A stretch of DNA of 64,000 bases from an uncultured Coriobacteriaceae bacterium (GCA_902801175.1 CADCHF010000028.1:1-64000); one strand, 5' to 3'; positions 1-7,984 are shown, counted from the first letter of the stretch. Notes: generated by a model not told the origin, from the sequence alone. Numbers and translations are program-made.

Positions 1-1
1 C

Positions 2-64
2 CCGGGTCGCCCGGTGAAGGCGAGGAAGAAGGGCGTGAAGGGAGCGAAGAGCGTTGCTGCCTAG
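2..64 (+). CDS. 3' tail of a basic protein (partial)
   Basis: Frame 2 is open from the window edge to a TAG at 62-64. It encodes about 20 residues rich in lysine, arginine, glycine and alanine (ending KKGVKGAKSVAA). This composition is typical of the disordered C-terminal tails of nucleic-acid-binding proteins such as helicases, ribosomal proteins or topoisomerases. Frame 1 is also open to 69 but gives an acidic tail ending in two cysteines, which is less convincing. The protein itself lies outside the window, so no function can be assigned. Confidence 0.4.
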   Translation, partial: PGRPVKARKKGVKGAKSVAA

Positions 65-313
65 GCTAGCCCCTTGTCACACAAACTACCGAAGCCTCAA
101 GAATTTCGCAACCGGGACCACGCGGACAGGGTTCATTGCATGTGTGTGGTCTATGCAACTCATTTTGCCATGTAGACACGCAAGGTGGCTGTGCTGCTGG
201 GCAAACGGCTCGGGACAATATGGCCCGTCTCTTGGGTGAGTGCGCCGTTCCAGTGGGCTCTTGCGTATAGGACCATACGCACACATTAAGGGGTTAAGTG
301 CTGGCTCAAGCTT

Positions 314-377
314 GCACAGACCCCCGTTGGGTGGGTGTCCCTCGTGCGGATGACACCCACCCAACGGGGGTCTGTGC
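314..377. repeat. Perfect 26-bp inverted repeat with 12-nt loop
   Basis: Arms 314-339 and 352-377 are exact reverse complements (inner part GTTGGGTGGGTGTC / GACACCCACCCAAC) around a 12-base loop. The transcript of either strand would form a very stable hairpin. There is no T tract on either side, so it is not a typical intrinsic terminator. It could be a dispersed palindromic element or part of a small RNA. Confidence 0.75.
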
Positions 378-510
378 GTGCTCCGGCTTGCGCATAACCG
401 ATTTATGTGTGCGTCGCTTAACCTGCTCAGTCTTGCCGGGGGCTTGTATGGAGCTTCAAACGCTGGTGACTTGCAGGTTGGTGCGGCTTACTTGTGGGTG
501 TGACAAAGAA

Positions 511-537
511 GACCGACCCCACAGAGTGGAGTCGGTC
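511..537 (-). terminator. Intrinsic terminator of the symporter gene
   Basis: Imperfect stem of about 11 bp (arms 511-521 and 527-537). On the minus strand it is followed by TTCTTTGT. It lies 35 bases past the stop codon of the sodium:solute symporter. Confidence 0.6.
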
Positions 538-571
538 GAACAGAACGGCTTGCTCAGCGTGCCGTTGGCAA

Positions 572-2065
572 CTACAGCGCACGCGGCTCTGCGGGAGGAT
601 CGAGCTCAAAGGGCACAGCGGGCGTGAAGGCACTCACCAGCGGTACCACCAAAAGCGAGAGCAGCATGGCGATGGCGCCGGCGTTGACTGGGCTCGCAAT
701 GAAGCCAATGAACATGTTGGCCGTGGTGAGTCCCACGCCAACAATAAAGCTTGCCCACACGGCAGCGCGAGAAATACGGTTGCTGTAGAGACCCCACAGG
801 AACGGCCCCAGGAACGCGCCGGCAAGGGCTCCCCACGAGATGCCCATGAGCTGCGCAATGAAGTTGACGGGAGAGGTGTACTGCCAAAGCGCAATGCCGG
901 CCGACAGCACAACAAAGGCAACGAGCAGCATACGCATGGTCACCAGCTGCCTCTTCTCGTTCATGTCCTTGACCAGGTGGCCCTTGATGAGGTCAATGGT
1001 GAGCGTGGACGAGCTGGTGAGCACCAGCGACGACAGCGTGGACATGCTTGCCGATAGCACCAGCACAATGACCAGGCCAATGAGCAGGTCAGGCAGGGTG
1101 GAGAGCATCGAGGGCACCACCGAGTCATACACAGGGGCACCTGTCTCGGGGTTAAAGGCAATCTGATCGGCATACAGGCGCCCAAAGCCGCCCAAGAAGT
1201 AGCTGCCACCGGCCACGATCACGGCAAAGAACGTGGAAATGATGGCGCCCTGCTTAACGGCCTCGTCGCTCTTAATTGCATAGAACTTGCCCACCATCTG
1301 CGGCAGGCCCCAGGTGCCAAGCGAGGTGAGCACGACCACGCCCAAGAGGTTCAGTGGGTCGGGACCCAAGAAGGCTGCGAGCGGGCCAGACATCTCGGAG
1401 CCCTCAACGGGAATCTGCGAGAGCGAGGTATAGGCCGCCATGAATCCACCGTTGTCGCCAAGTACCGCGCCAATGATGGCCAAGATACCCACGAGCATGA
1501 CAATGCCCTGCACAAAGTCGTTTACGACGGTGGCCATGTATCCGCCGAGCACAACATATATGCAGGTCACAACGGCCATGCCAATGATGCAGACGGTGTA
1601 GTCGATTCCAAAGGCCATCTCAAAGAGACGCGAGAGGCCGTTGTAGACCGAGGCGGTATAGGGGATGAGGAAGACAAAGATGATGGCGGCCGATGCAACG
1701 CGTAGCGCCTCGCTGCCATAACGCGTACCAAAGAACTGCGGCATGGTGGCAGAGCCCAGGCGATGGGTCATGAGGCGCGTGCGGCGGCCAAGAACCACCC
1801 AGGCAAGCAGACTTCCGATGAAGGCGTTGCCCACGCCGATCCATGTGGCCGAGATGCCGTACTTCCATCCAAACTGACCCGCGTAGCCCACAAAGATGAC
1901 GGCCGAGAAATAGCTCGTGCCATAGGCAAAGGCGGAGAGCCACGGACCAACGTTTCGGCCGCCAAGCACGAAGCCCTCAACGCTTCCTGCCGAGTTGCGG
2001 GTGCGCAACCCAATGGCGACGACGGCCGCGATGAACACGACCATCATGAGGATTTTTGCAAGCAT
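572..2065 (-). CDS. Sodium:solute symporter (SSS family)
   Basis: 497 residues, the usual length of the SSF/SSS family (PutP, SglT, PanF type). The protein is almost entirely hydrophobic, with about 13 predicted membrane segments from residue 3 onward. The N-terminal half has family features: the GFVLGGRNVGPWLSAFAYG stretch at about residues 31-49 and Gly/Ser-rich helices. These proteins use the sodium gradient to import a small solute. The start follows AAGGACTTCT. The gene lies downstream of, and in the same direction as, the isomerase/epimerase pair, but about 400 bases and a hairpin separate them, so it probably has its own promoter. The neighbourhood suggests a sugar or sugar-derived substrate, but the substrate cannot be read from the sequence. 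Confidence 0.88.
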   Translation of the reverse strand: MLAKILMMVVFIAAVVAIGLRTRNSAGSVEGFVLGGRNVGPWLSAFAYGTSYFSAVIFVGYAGQFGWKYGISATWIGVGNAFIGSLLAWVVLGRRTRLMTHRLGSATMPQFFGTRYGSEALRVASAAIIFVFLIPYTASVYNGLSRLFEMAFGIDYTVCIIGMAVVTCIYVVLGGYMATVVNDFVQGIVMLVGILAIIGAVLGDNGGFMAAYTSLSQIPVEGSEMSGPLAAFLGPDPLNLLGVVVLTSLGTWGLPQMVGKFYAIKSDEAVKQGAIISTFFAVIVAGGSYFLGGFGRLYADQIAFNPETGAPVYDSVVPSMLSTLPDLLIGLVIVLVLSASMSTLSSLVLTSSSTLTIDLIKGHLVKDMNEKRQLVTMRMLLVAFVVLSAGIALWQYTSPVNFIAQLMGISWGALAGAFLGPFLWGLYSNRISRAAVWASFIVGVGLTTANMFIGFIASPVNAGAIAMLLSLLVVPLVSAFTPAVPFELDPPAEPRAL

Positions 2066-2384
2066 AGAAGTCCTTTCTCATCTGACTGGCGGTTGTTCCA
2101 GCTGCTTTAGCTGCGTAAAGCACGTAGGCGATGGTAAAGGAGATTCACGGTCCTCAGTAGCGACTGAGACAAGCTGACTCGCGTTTGCAATAAAACTTGA
2201 GCGTTTGGAAATATGCGCACCAATAAATGTGTTGTTGCAGGTAATGGTTGGCGATTGAAGGCGCAAAGACCTCTGTTGGACCGGTGCTGGTGCGATCCTC
2301 TGCTCGCAGGCGAGGCTGGGATGACATTCAAAACCAGACCCTGCGAGCAACGGGGCGCTGGCAGGTGGGGCCTTCATAGAGTTT
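2066..2384. other. Symporter upstream region
   Basis: About 320 bases without a gene, AT-richer than its surroundings between 2150 and 2260. TTGTTGCAGGTAA at 2232-2244 exactly matches a motif upstream of the GH78 gene at 20102-20114, and nearly matches one upstream of a PTS gene at 22518-22530. It is a candidate shared regulator site, though 13 bases is short. Confidence 0.35.
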
Positions 2385-2416
2385 GAGCCCGAAGGCTCCG
2401 TAGAACCTTCGGGCTC
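2385..2416 (-). terminator. Hairpin downstream of the RpiB-like gene
   Basis: GAGCCCGAAGG (2385-2395) pairs with CCTTCGGGCTC (2406-2416), an 11-bp perfect stem 58 bases after the stop codon. There is no strong T tract on the minus side, so termination may be weak. Confidence 0.5.
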
Positions 2417-2473
2417 GATGCTCTTCTGCGATTAAACCGCATTTACATGCGGGTAAGTTGGCACCCCGCGGCG

Positions 2474-2947
2474 CTACTCCTGTGCGGCGGCGAGAGCCTG
2501 CGTGGTCTCAATCTCGGTGAGCATGTCGATGCGCACCTGGTGACGGCCGCCCTCGTACTCGGCACCAAGCCATGCGTCCACGATGTCCTTGGCCGTCTCG
2601 ATGCCCACGACGCGAGCGCCAAAGGCAACGCAGTTGGTGTTGTTGTGCTGGCGGGAGAGGCGCGCGGAGTAGGGCTCGGAGCAGGTGACGCAGCGGATGC
2701 CGTGCACCTTGTTGGCCGAGAGGCTGATGCCCACGCCCGTGCCGCAGATGAGGATGCCGCCGTCGACCTCGCCGCTGGCAACCATCTTGGCAACCTTGTA
2801 GCCGCTGACGGGGTAGTTGAAGCGCTCGGTGCTGTCGGTGCCAACATTGATGACCTCGTAGCCCTGCTCCTGCAGGTAGGCCATGATCTCGTTCTTCATC
2901 TCGACTGCCACGTGGTCGTTACCAATTGCGAGCTTCTTGAATGCCAT
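2474..2947 (-). CDS. rpiB: RpiB/LacA/LacB-family sugar-phosphate isomerase
   Basis: 157 residues, the normal size for RpiB. The enzyme interconverts an aldose and ketose phosphate (ribose-5-P/ribulose-5-P, or allose-6-P or galactose-6-P in relatives) in the cytoplasm. Visible motifs are the N-terminal GNDH, the active-site CGTGVGISLSANK with the catalytic Cys at about residue 69, and RQHNNTN further on. The N-terminal loop reads GNDHVAVEMK instead of the commoner GSDHAG, a variant seen in sugar-catabolic paralogues. The start follows AAGGAGAC. The epimerase gene lies 89 bases upstream on the same strand, so the two probably form an operon. The actual substrate is uncertain. Confidence 0.87.
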   Translation of the reverse strand: MAFKKLAIGNDHVAVEMKNEIMAYLQEQGYEVINVGTDSTERFNYPVSGYKVAKMVASGEVDGGILICGTGVGISLSANKVHGIRCVTCSEPYSARLSRQHNNTNCVAFGARVVGIETAKDIVDAWLGAEYEGGRHQVRIDMLTEIETTQALAAAQE

Positions 2948-3036
2948 GATCTGTCTCCTTATCTTGTGCTCTGTTGAGCTTGCCTGTGAGTTAGTGCCTG
3001 CTGGTGTTGCCGTTGCGCTTAGTGCGTTCGTCGAGC

Positions 3037-3708
3037 TTAGAGGGTGCGAAGTGCCGCCATGGTCTCGGCGTAGTCGCCGTGACCAAAGAGCCCGGCCGTT
3101 CCAAGGACAAAGCCGCGCACGCCCATGGCCGAAGCTTCGGCAATGTGCTCGGGGCTGCAGTTGCCGTCAATGACGACCTCAAAGTTGTTGCCGTTCTTGT
3201 GGCTGGCATCAACCAGCTGCTGGATCTTGGGGTTCACAAAGTCGAGCCACTTTTGACCGGCAAAGCCAGGGTTAACGGTCATGACCAGCACGTAGTCGCA
3301 GAGCGGAAGGATGGGCTCAACAGCGGCAAAACTCGTGCCGGGGTTGATGGCGATGCCGGCCTTTACGCCAAGCGCGCGGATGGCTGCGAGCGTACGGGCC
3401 ACGTGCACGTCGGCCTCGGGATGAACGTAGATGACCTTTGCGCCTGCCTTGGCAAACTTCTCAACGTAGCGGCCGGGGTCCATGGCCATCATGTGCACGT
3501 CGCAGGGAACACCGGCGTTGGCGCACAGCCACTCAATGTCCTGCAGGCCCATGCCGTAGTTGGGGACGTAGGTGCCGTCCATGAGGTCGAGGTGCAGGCC
3601 GTCAGCGCCGGCATCGACAAGCGCCTTGGTGTCATCGGCGAGGTGACCAGAGTCGGCGCACATCATGGAGGGGAGAAGAAGCTTGTTGGTGGCGGTGGCG
3701 GTGGTCAT
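3037..3708 (-). CDS. Ribulose-phosphate 3-epimerase family protein (AlsE-like)
   Basis: 223 residues forming a single TIM barrel of the Rpe/AlsE family. Conserved elements are the N-terminal LLPSMMCAD, HLDLMDGTYVPN, DVHMMAMDPGRY, the VMTVNPGFAGQKWL loop at about 150, VIDGNCSPEH, and GTAGLFGHGD near the C-terminus. The Met-rich PSMMCAD segment and the GTAGLF ending resemble E. coli AlsE (allulose-6-phosphate 3-epimerase) more than housekeeping Rpe, which usually ends G.S.VF. With the RpiB homologue next door it would take an imported aldose through a ketose phosphate into the pentose or glycolytic pool. The start follows GAGAGGATC. The gene is divergent from the LacI regulator, with operators between. 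Confidence 0.85.
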   Translation of the reverse strand: MTTATATNKLLLPSMMCADSGHLADDTKALVDAGADGLHLDLMDGTYVPNYGMGLQDIEWLCANAGVPCDVHMMAMDPGRYVEKFAKAGAKVIYVHPEADVHVARTLAAIRALGVKAGIAINPGTSFAAVEPILPLCDYVLVMTVNPGFAGQKWLDFVNPKIQQLVDASHKNGNNFEVVIDGNCSPEHIAEASAMGVRGFVLGTAGLFGHGDYAETMAALRTL

Positions 3709-3736
3709 TGATTCCAGATCCTCTCTCGGTTGTCTA

Positions 3737-3748
3737 TTAACCGTTTAA
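3737..3748. promoter_or_regulatory. LacI-type operator 1 (TTAACCGTTTAA)
   Basis: One mismatch from the consensus TTAAYCGRTTAA with its central CG, the usual shape of a LacI-family operator. It lies 28 bases upstream of the epimerase start codon. Confidence 0.65.
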
Positions 3749-3781
3749 CTGAGGTGATAGTACGATGTTTTGAAACGGAAG

Positions 3782-3793
3782 TTAACCGATTAA
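3782..3793. promoter_or_regulatory. LacI-type operator 2 (TTAACCGATTAA)
   Basis: Full match to TTAAYCGRTTAA. It lies midway between the divergent epimerase and lacI-type genes. The identical 12-mer recurs at 29456 in front of an EIIC gene. Confidence 0.7.
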
Positions 3794-3814
3794 TATCCAA
3801 CACACAGGATGTAC

Positions 3815-3826
3815 ATAATCGGTTAA
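3815..3826. promoter_or_regulatory. LacI-type operator 3 (ATAATCGGTTAA)
   Basis: One mismatch from TTAATCGGTTAA, in the opposite orientation to operator 2 and 33 bases from it (start to start). Multiple operators here suggest looping or cooperative binding by the adjacent regulator. The rest of 3709-4034 shows nothing else recognisable. Confidence 0.65.
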
Positions 3827-4034
3827 CCTCAAAAGGCGAGGAAAGGGTGGTCTGCACACCCACTCCGTTCTGCCAAACCAGATATATCGATTGCCGTTTG
3901 TGCACGTCAAAGGCCAAATAGCTGCGTTTTCATGTGAGATGCTGGGATGGGCGTATGGTGCATTGGCAAAACGTGCTTGGCCGTGAAATCGTTTACATGC
4001 TAGGGTTGATTCAACCGCAACAAAGGATGGTCCC

Positions 4035-5057
4035 ATGGCAAAACGCAGCGTCTCGATCTATGACCTCGCCAAACTGGCGGGAGTTAGTACTGCCACCGTT
4101 TCTAACGTTCTTAACAACAAGGGCAGCTACTCAGAAAAGACGCGTGACCTTGTGCTGGGCATCGCGCGCGAGCAGGGCTACGTGGCAAACTTTGCCGCAA
4201 AGAGCCTGCGTGAGTCCTCTACCAAGACCATCGCCCTGCTCACGCCCGACGTGAGCAACGACTTCTTCTCTACGCTGGTGCTCAAGGTTGAGGGGCTCCT
4301 GCGTGCGGCAGGCTACTCTTCCTATATATGCAACACGGCAAACGACGACGAGCGCGAGGACGAGTACGTACGCGGACTCATCTCAAAGCAGGTCGATGGC
4401 ATTGCCTACATTGGCGGAGTAACGCGCACTCCCATACAGGCTGCGGTCGACATCCCTGTGGTGCATATCGACCACATGGGAAAGTCGGGCATGACGCACG
4501 AGGTGTATGTGGGCAACGACATGCCGCAGCTTAGCTACGACATGACCTCCACGCTCTTTGATCGCGGGTGCCAGCACGTGGCTCTTGTGAGCGTCTCTGC
4601 GTCCTTCTACCGTACGGAGGAGCACGACCAGGCGGCGGGCTACTATCGCTACCTGTCCGACCATGGCATTCGCCTAGACAAGAATCTCGTGCTAGAAGGC
4701 GCGCACCGTCAGACAAGTCTGATTGAGGCTGCACAGCTGGTTGATGAGTGCCTTGGGGCGGGTTATAGCTTTGACGGCGTGGTTGCGCTGGGTGACCGTG
4801 TTGCGCTGGGCGTGGTCAATGCGCTCAAGGCTCGCGGGATCGACGTGGGTCGTGACGTGCGCGTTATTGGCATGGACGACTCCATCTATTCGCGCATCTC
4901 CACGCCGGCCATTAGCACCGTGCGTCGTAATACCGACGAGATGGCGGAGCGGGGCGTGAGCGCGCTGCTGGCAATGCTGCGCGACGAGCAGCCGGCTGAA
5001 TCTCGCATTGTTGTGCCGCACGAGGTCATCGAGCGCGCCACCACGCTTGGGGAGTAA
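4035..5057 (+). CDS. LacI-family transcriptional regulator
   Basis: 340 residues, standard for the family. The N-terminal helix-turn-helix reads SIYDLAKLAGVSTATVSNVLN (split: SIYDLAKLAG then VSTATVSNVLN), with hinge helix residues around 50-60. It is followed by a periplasmic-binding-protein-like sugar domain starting at TIALLTPDVSNDFFSTLV (about residue 65) and ending with VIGMDDSIYSRISTPAISTV near 275-295. It would act as a dimeric repressor released by a sugar or sugar phosphate. It is divergent from the epimerase-isomerase genes and faces three matching operators, so autoregulation and control of that operon are likely. Matching sites at 8049 and 29456 suggest it also controls two PTS EIIC genes. 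Confidence 0.92.
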   Translation: MAKRSVSIYDLAKLAGVSTATVSNVLNNKGSYSEKTRDLVLGIAREQGYVANFAAKSLRESSTKTIALLTPDVSNDFFSTLVLKVEGLLRAAGYSSYICNTANDDEREDEYVRGLISKQVDGIAYIGGVTRTPIQAAVDIPVVHIDHMGKSGMTHEVYVGNDMPQLSYDMTSTLFDRGCQHVALVSVSASFYRTEEHDQAAGYYRYLSDHGIRLDKNLVLEGAHRQTSLIEAAQLVDECLGAGYSFDGVVALGDRVALGVVNALKARGIDVGRDVRVIGMDDSIYSRISTPAISTVRRNTDEMAERGVSALLAMLRDEQPAESRIVVPHEVIERATTLGE

Positions 5058-5103
5058 AGAGGTCTGAGTCAAACGGGCTGCCCATCGCGCTCATTCACGC
5101 TCC

Positions 5104-5109
5104 TATAAT
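5104..5109 (+). promoter_or_regulatory. -10 box TATAAT of the RES-domain gene
   Basis: A perfect TATAAT 38 bases before the ATG at 5148. No convincing -35 hexamer at 17 bases spacing. Confidence 0.45.
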
Positions 5110-5147
5110 GGGGTTATGCATTACGGCATGCTGCGAGAGGAGCACTC

Positions 5148-6143
5148 ATGGATGCGAGCGAGCAGGAGACTTTGGCTCACCTGTTGCAGATGCGCGAGCA
5201 GCTGGCCCTGAGGCTTGCCGTAAGGAAAAAGCTCATGTCGTTTGAGCACGAGCTCTGCACCAACAACCGCTTCTTTCCTTGTACGGACATTCTGAGCTGG
5301 GTCGATGCGATAGCCCCCATGGTGATGCGCACCCTTGGCGCGGGCTCGGTGCTGTATCGCGGCCGGATCATTGCCAAGGACGACGAGGATGTGTTTTTGG
5401 CGCCCATATATCATGCGCTGGGCGTGTTTGTTGACGACGATGAGGGCGACCTGGGACACACGAGGTTTGCTCAGGCGTACGTGCAGCAGCAGATCGATCG
5501 CTTGGAGTCGGGACGAGAGGTCCCAAGCTTTGCCTCGTTTGACGACAAGCTCAAGGCGCTTAGGGCCAAGGGATGGTGGGGCTACAACAAGCAGGATTCT
5601 GGTGCGGCGCCATCGGACGCTACGGGCAACGGTCGCATCAACCCGGCGGGCATTAGCTATCTTTATGCGTCGAGCAAGAGGGCGACGGCCGCCCTTGAGG
5701 TGCGACCGCATATCTCGCAGCTGGTGAGCATTGCCGAGGTCATGACAACCGACGAGATAGTGCTCTTTGATCTCTCGCGCGACGTCTTTGCCGACGATGA
5801 TTCCACCGACGAAGAGACCAAGATGTTCCGGAAGCTCCTCGCGCACTACTTCTCGAGGCCTAACTACTCGGGCGATAAGGCGTACCTGGTGACGCAGTAC
5901 ATCAGCGAGTATGTGAAGGGGCGCATCGAGGAGACGACGGGGCTACACTTTGACGGTCTCTGTTTTAGCAGCTCGCTCGACCGCGAGGGCATCAACTACG
6001 TGATTTTTGACACGACAGAGCATCCCAAGTACGAGATTGTCTCCTCCTCGCTGGAGAAGGTGGTGGACATGCAGGGCAAGCTCGAGACCTATTTGCCCAT
6101 GACGGACTCCACCATCCGCGCGCTCATGGACGCCCCGTTCTAG
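5148..6143 (+). CDS. RES-domain protein (possible NAD-consuming enzyme), no partner gene
   Basis: 331 residues. The C-terminal two thirds carry RES-domain landmarks: LYRGR at about 69-73 with the conserved Arg, GRINPAGISYLYASS at 162-176, a conserved Glu in AALEVRP (about 184), and FDGLCFSSS at about 268-276 with the conserved Ser. Known RES proteins such as MbcT degrade NAD+ and are usually paired with an Xre/MbcA antitoxin. Here the flanking genes are a LacI regulator and a lipoprotein, with no antitoxin-like frame within 1 kb. The first ~60 residues are a charged helical extension. Longer stand-alone RES proteins of this size exist and may not be toxins. The start follows GAGAGGAGCACTC. 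Family assignment is firm, activity uncertain. Confidence 0.8.
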   Translation: MDASEQETLAHLLQMREQLALRLAVRKKLMSFEHELCTNNRFFPCTDILSWVDAIAPMVMRTLGAGSVLYRGRIIAKDDEDVFLAPIYHALGVFVDDDEGDLGHTRFAQAYVQQQIDRLESGREVPSFASFDDKLKALRAKGWWGYNKQDSGAAPSDATGNGRINPAGISYLYASSKRATAALEVRPHISQLVSIAEVMTTDEIVLFDLSRDVFADDDSTDEETKMFRKLLAHYFSRPNYSGDKAYLVTQYISEYVKGRIEETTGLHFDGLCFSSSLDREGINYVIFDTTEHPKYEIVSSSLEKVVDMQGKLETYLPMTDSTIRALMDAPF

Positions 6144-6237
6144 TTTGTGGGTTTTCGCGCAAGGCCGAGCTCGCTTGTGGCAAGCAGCGGCCTGCGGTTG
6201 TGCCGTGGACGGGTGTTCTCTTGGGTCTGATACTTCT

Positions 6238-6315
6238 CCGGTCGCCTAAAACTCGCATTGGGCCAAGCGTTTTCCAGCGTTTTGTCTGCCGCCAACACGA
6301 GTTTTAGGCGACTGG
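6238..6315. repeat. 18-bp inverted repeat with 42-nt spacer
   Basis: Arm 6238-6255 (core GTCGCCTAAAACTCG) pairs with 6298-6315 with one mismatch. It is too widely spaced for a simple terminator, and the loop carries GCGTTTTCCAGCGTTTT direct repeats. It could be a dispersed palindromic element. It lies within the 357-base gap after the RES gene (6144-6500), which contains no gene. Confidence 0.65.
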
Positions 6316-6371
6316 GAAAGCATTGCGATGGAATGGGGGCTTGGGTAAGGCGTCTGGCGGGCGTTAATGCA

Positions 6372-6405
6372 ATGCTCTGACGGGCGGATTCACCCGTCAG
6401 AGCAT
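6372..6405 (+). terminator. Intrinsic terminator after the RES gene
   Basis: 13-bp perfect stem, ATGCTCTGACGGG with CCCGTCAGAGCAT, and an 8-base loop. A TCTTTTTG tract follows from 6415. It could serve either neighbouring convergent gene. Confidence 0.6.
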
Positions 6406-6500
6406 GTGATGCGGTCTTTTTGATGTGGCTCAAAGCCTTGTTGGTTTTCCTGCTAATACTTTGCGCGTGTTGGTGACGCCAAGCGCATTGATTGACGTGC

Positions 6501-7073
6501 TTACCCGATGCTGCCGACCAAGGTTGCTATGTCAGCCTCGCCGAGTCCGTACGTGTCGTTAAGGTCTCCTTGGCCACGCACCATAATGCTGTAGCTAAAG
6601 TTGTCCGACATCCAGATTGCCTTCATCGCGAGGCTCTCCTCGTTGCCAAAGCACGTTACCGTCCATCCGTCCGCTTCTATCTCCCACGTGTGGGCGTACT
6701 CGGTATAGTCGCCCGAAACGTCGGTCGTGTCGTAGGACACCTCTTCCGCAGGCCTCTTTACGCCCTTGCGAACTACGAGCTCTGCCGATCCTACGGAGCC
6801 GTCGGCCTCGGCGAGGAGCTTCGTGTACTTGTACTCGTCCCAGTTGATGGGTCCGCCCTCATCTAGCACGGTGCCGTCCTCGGGCAGGTCGAAGTAGCCG
6901 ACGCCCGCACCCTCTGCAGCCTCTGCGGGGCTTTGGGCTGCCGTCCAAGGATTAGCGAGCTCGCTCTGCTCTTCTTCTGTTGAGGTGGACTCGGTGGTCG
7001 AAGGCGCAGAGGCGCATGCGCCCAGGGAAAGGGCCAGCAGCAAAGATGTTGCAACTGCAAAGATTCTTTTCAT
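6501..7073 (-). CDS. Secreted lipoprotein of unknown function
   Basis: 190 residues. The N-terminus is a lipoprotein signal: MKR, a hydrophobic stretch, then the lipobox LSLGAC with the lipidated Cys at about residue 19. A Ser/Thr/Glu-rich linker (about 20-45) precedes a globular region with no recognisable catalytic motif. The mature protein would be anchored to the outer face of the membrane. The start follows AGGAGCTCTC. The gene stands alone between two hairpins and convergent or spaced neighbours. Sequence similarity to a named family is not evident by eye. Confidence 0.75.
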   Translation of the reverse strand: MKRIFAVATSLLLALSLGACASAPSTTESTSTEEEQSELANPWTAAQSPAEAAEGAGVGYFDLPEDGTVLDEGGPINWDEYKYTKLLAEADGSVGSAELVVRKGVKRPAEEVSYDTTDVSGDYTEYAHTWEIEADGWTVTCFGNEESLAMKAIWMSDNFSYSIMVRGQGDLNDTYGLGEADIATLVGSIG

Positions 7074-7208
7074 GAGAGCTCCTCCTTGTTGTGCTCGGTG
7101 CTGCCTGACGGCGGGCCAAAACGCTGCGAGCGGTTTGGCAAACGAAGTTTCTCACACCATCGATAATACGCATCGAAGGCAGAAAGTGTCTCACGCGAAA
7201 ACCTCCCT

Positions 7209-7225
7209 CCGTCCCCAATGGGCGG
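7209..7225. repeat. Short palindrome of the CCGTCCCCAATGG family
   Basis: CCGTCCCCAATGGGCGG forms a 6-bp hairpin. Related copies occur at 24085-24156, 46667-46683 and 49251-49267, always between genes. Confidence 0.4.
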
Positions 7226-7251
7226 GGGCGATGTCCGAGTACCTGCAAGCA

Positions 7252-7285
7252 AAGCCCCGCACGGGGAAGGGTCCGTGCGGGGCTT
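7252..7285 (-). terminator. Intrinsic terminator of the EIIC remnant
   Basis: AAGCCCCGCACGG (7252-7264) pairs perfectly with CCGTGCGGGGCTT (7273-7285). On the minus strand it ends in GGGGCTTTGCTTG. It lies 37 bases past the EIIC stop. Confidence 0.7.
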
Positions 7286-7321
7286 GGAAGGAAGGCTTGC
7301 TAGATACTCTGATTTGAGGGC

Positions 7322-7984
7322 TTAGGCGGCGTTTGCCTCGTTCTCGGCCTCCTCCTCGAGGCACTTCTTCTCGTAGACGCGCCAGAAGGGCAGGTAGATG
7401 ACCAGGCCAATGACGAAGGCAAGCACGGGGAGAAGCGCCGTCTTGATGTCGCCGGTGCCGAGGGGTCCCAGCAGGAAGGGAGGCGTGGCCCAGGGGAGAG
7501 CGGCAAAGAAGCGACCGAAGAAGCCAACCATGGTGAGGCCGTAGCCAACTGCCATCGAGACGGTGGCGGAGAGGATGAACGGAATCATGAGGTAGGGGTT
7601 GAAGGCCAGGGGCAGACCAAAGACGACCGGCTCGACGACGGTGAAGATTGCGGGAGGCAGGCCGGCGCTCTTGACGTCCACGCCCAGCTTCTCAGCGTAG
7701 GACTGAGCGATGGTCAGCGAGCAGTAGAGTCCCATGAGGCCGAGCGTCAGCGAGTTCATGTTGACGAAAGCGTTGGCGTAGGGCTCGAGGAAGGGCAGCA
7801 CCGCGCCACCCTCGCCCACAGAGGGCGAACCAAGGATGAAGAAGATCAGGAACGCGGCGCCAACCATGATGACGGGCATGGCGGCGATCATGCCGTTTTG
7901 CACGGCGGCGATCGGGGGCAGCATGCCAAACTTGCCCAGGGGGACGGCGAGCTTGTTGACCACGTCGGTCAGGCGATCCATCAA
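7322..7984 (-). pseudogene. PTS EIIC, lactose/cellobiose family, with internal in-frame deletion
   Basis: Only 220 residues, against about 440 for this permease family (the intact relative at 29525 has 440). Residues 1-103 match the N-terminal membrane segment of EIIC, including LPPIAAVQNGMIAAMPVIMVG and the start of the SYAEKLGVD region. From about residue 109, PPAIFTVVEPVVFGLPLAFN matches the conserved C-terminal segment normally near residue 330. About 215 residues, including most transmembrane helices and the sugar-binding His/Glu region, are missing with the frame retained; the join lies near 7660-7675. It is unlikely to transport sugar unless it pairs with another subunit. LacI and LysR sites upstream are preserved. 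A collapsed assembly is an alternative explanation. Confidence 0.78.

Larger units (their letters stand above)
65..571. other. Intergenic region without a recognisable gene
   Basis: About 500 bases with no reading frame that resembles a protein. The short frames here lack a ribosome binding site and run through palindromes. The stretch holds a perfect 26-bp inverted repeat (314-377) and, at its right end, the terminator of the convergent symporter gene. Confidence 0.5.

Noticed and set aside
572..1057. Open frame on the plus strand opposite the symporter
   Set aside because: It is a shadow frame: long antisense frames are expected in GC-rich genes, it has no Shine-Dalgarno site, and the symporter fits a known family across its full length.
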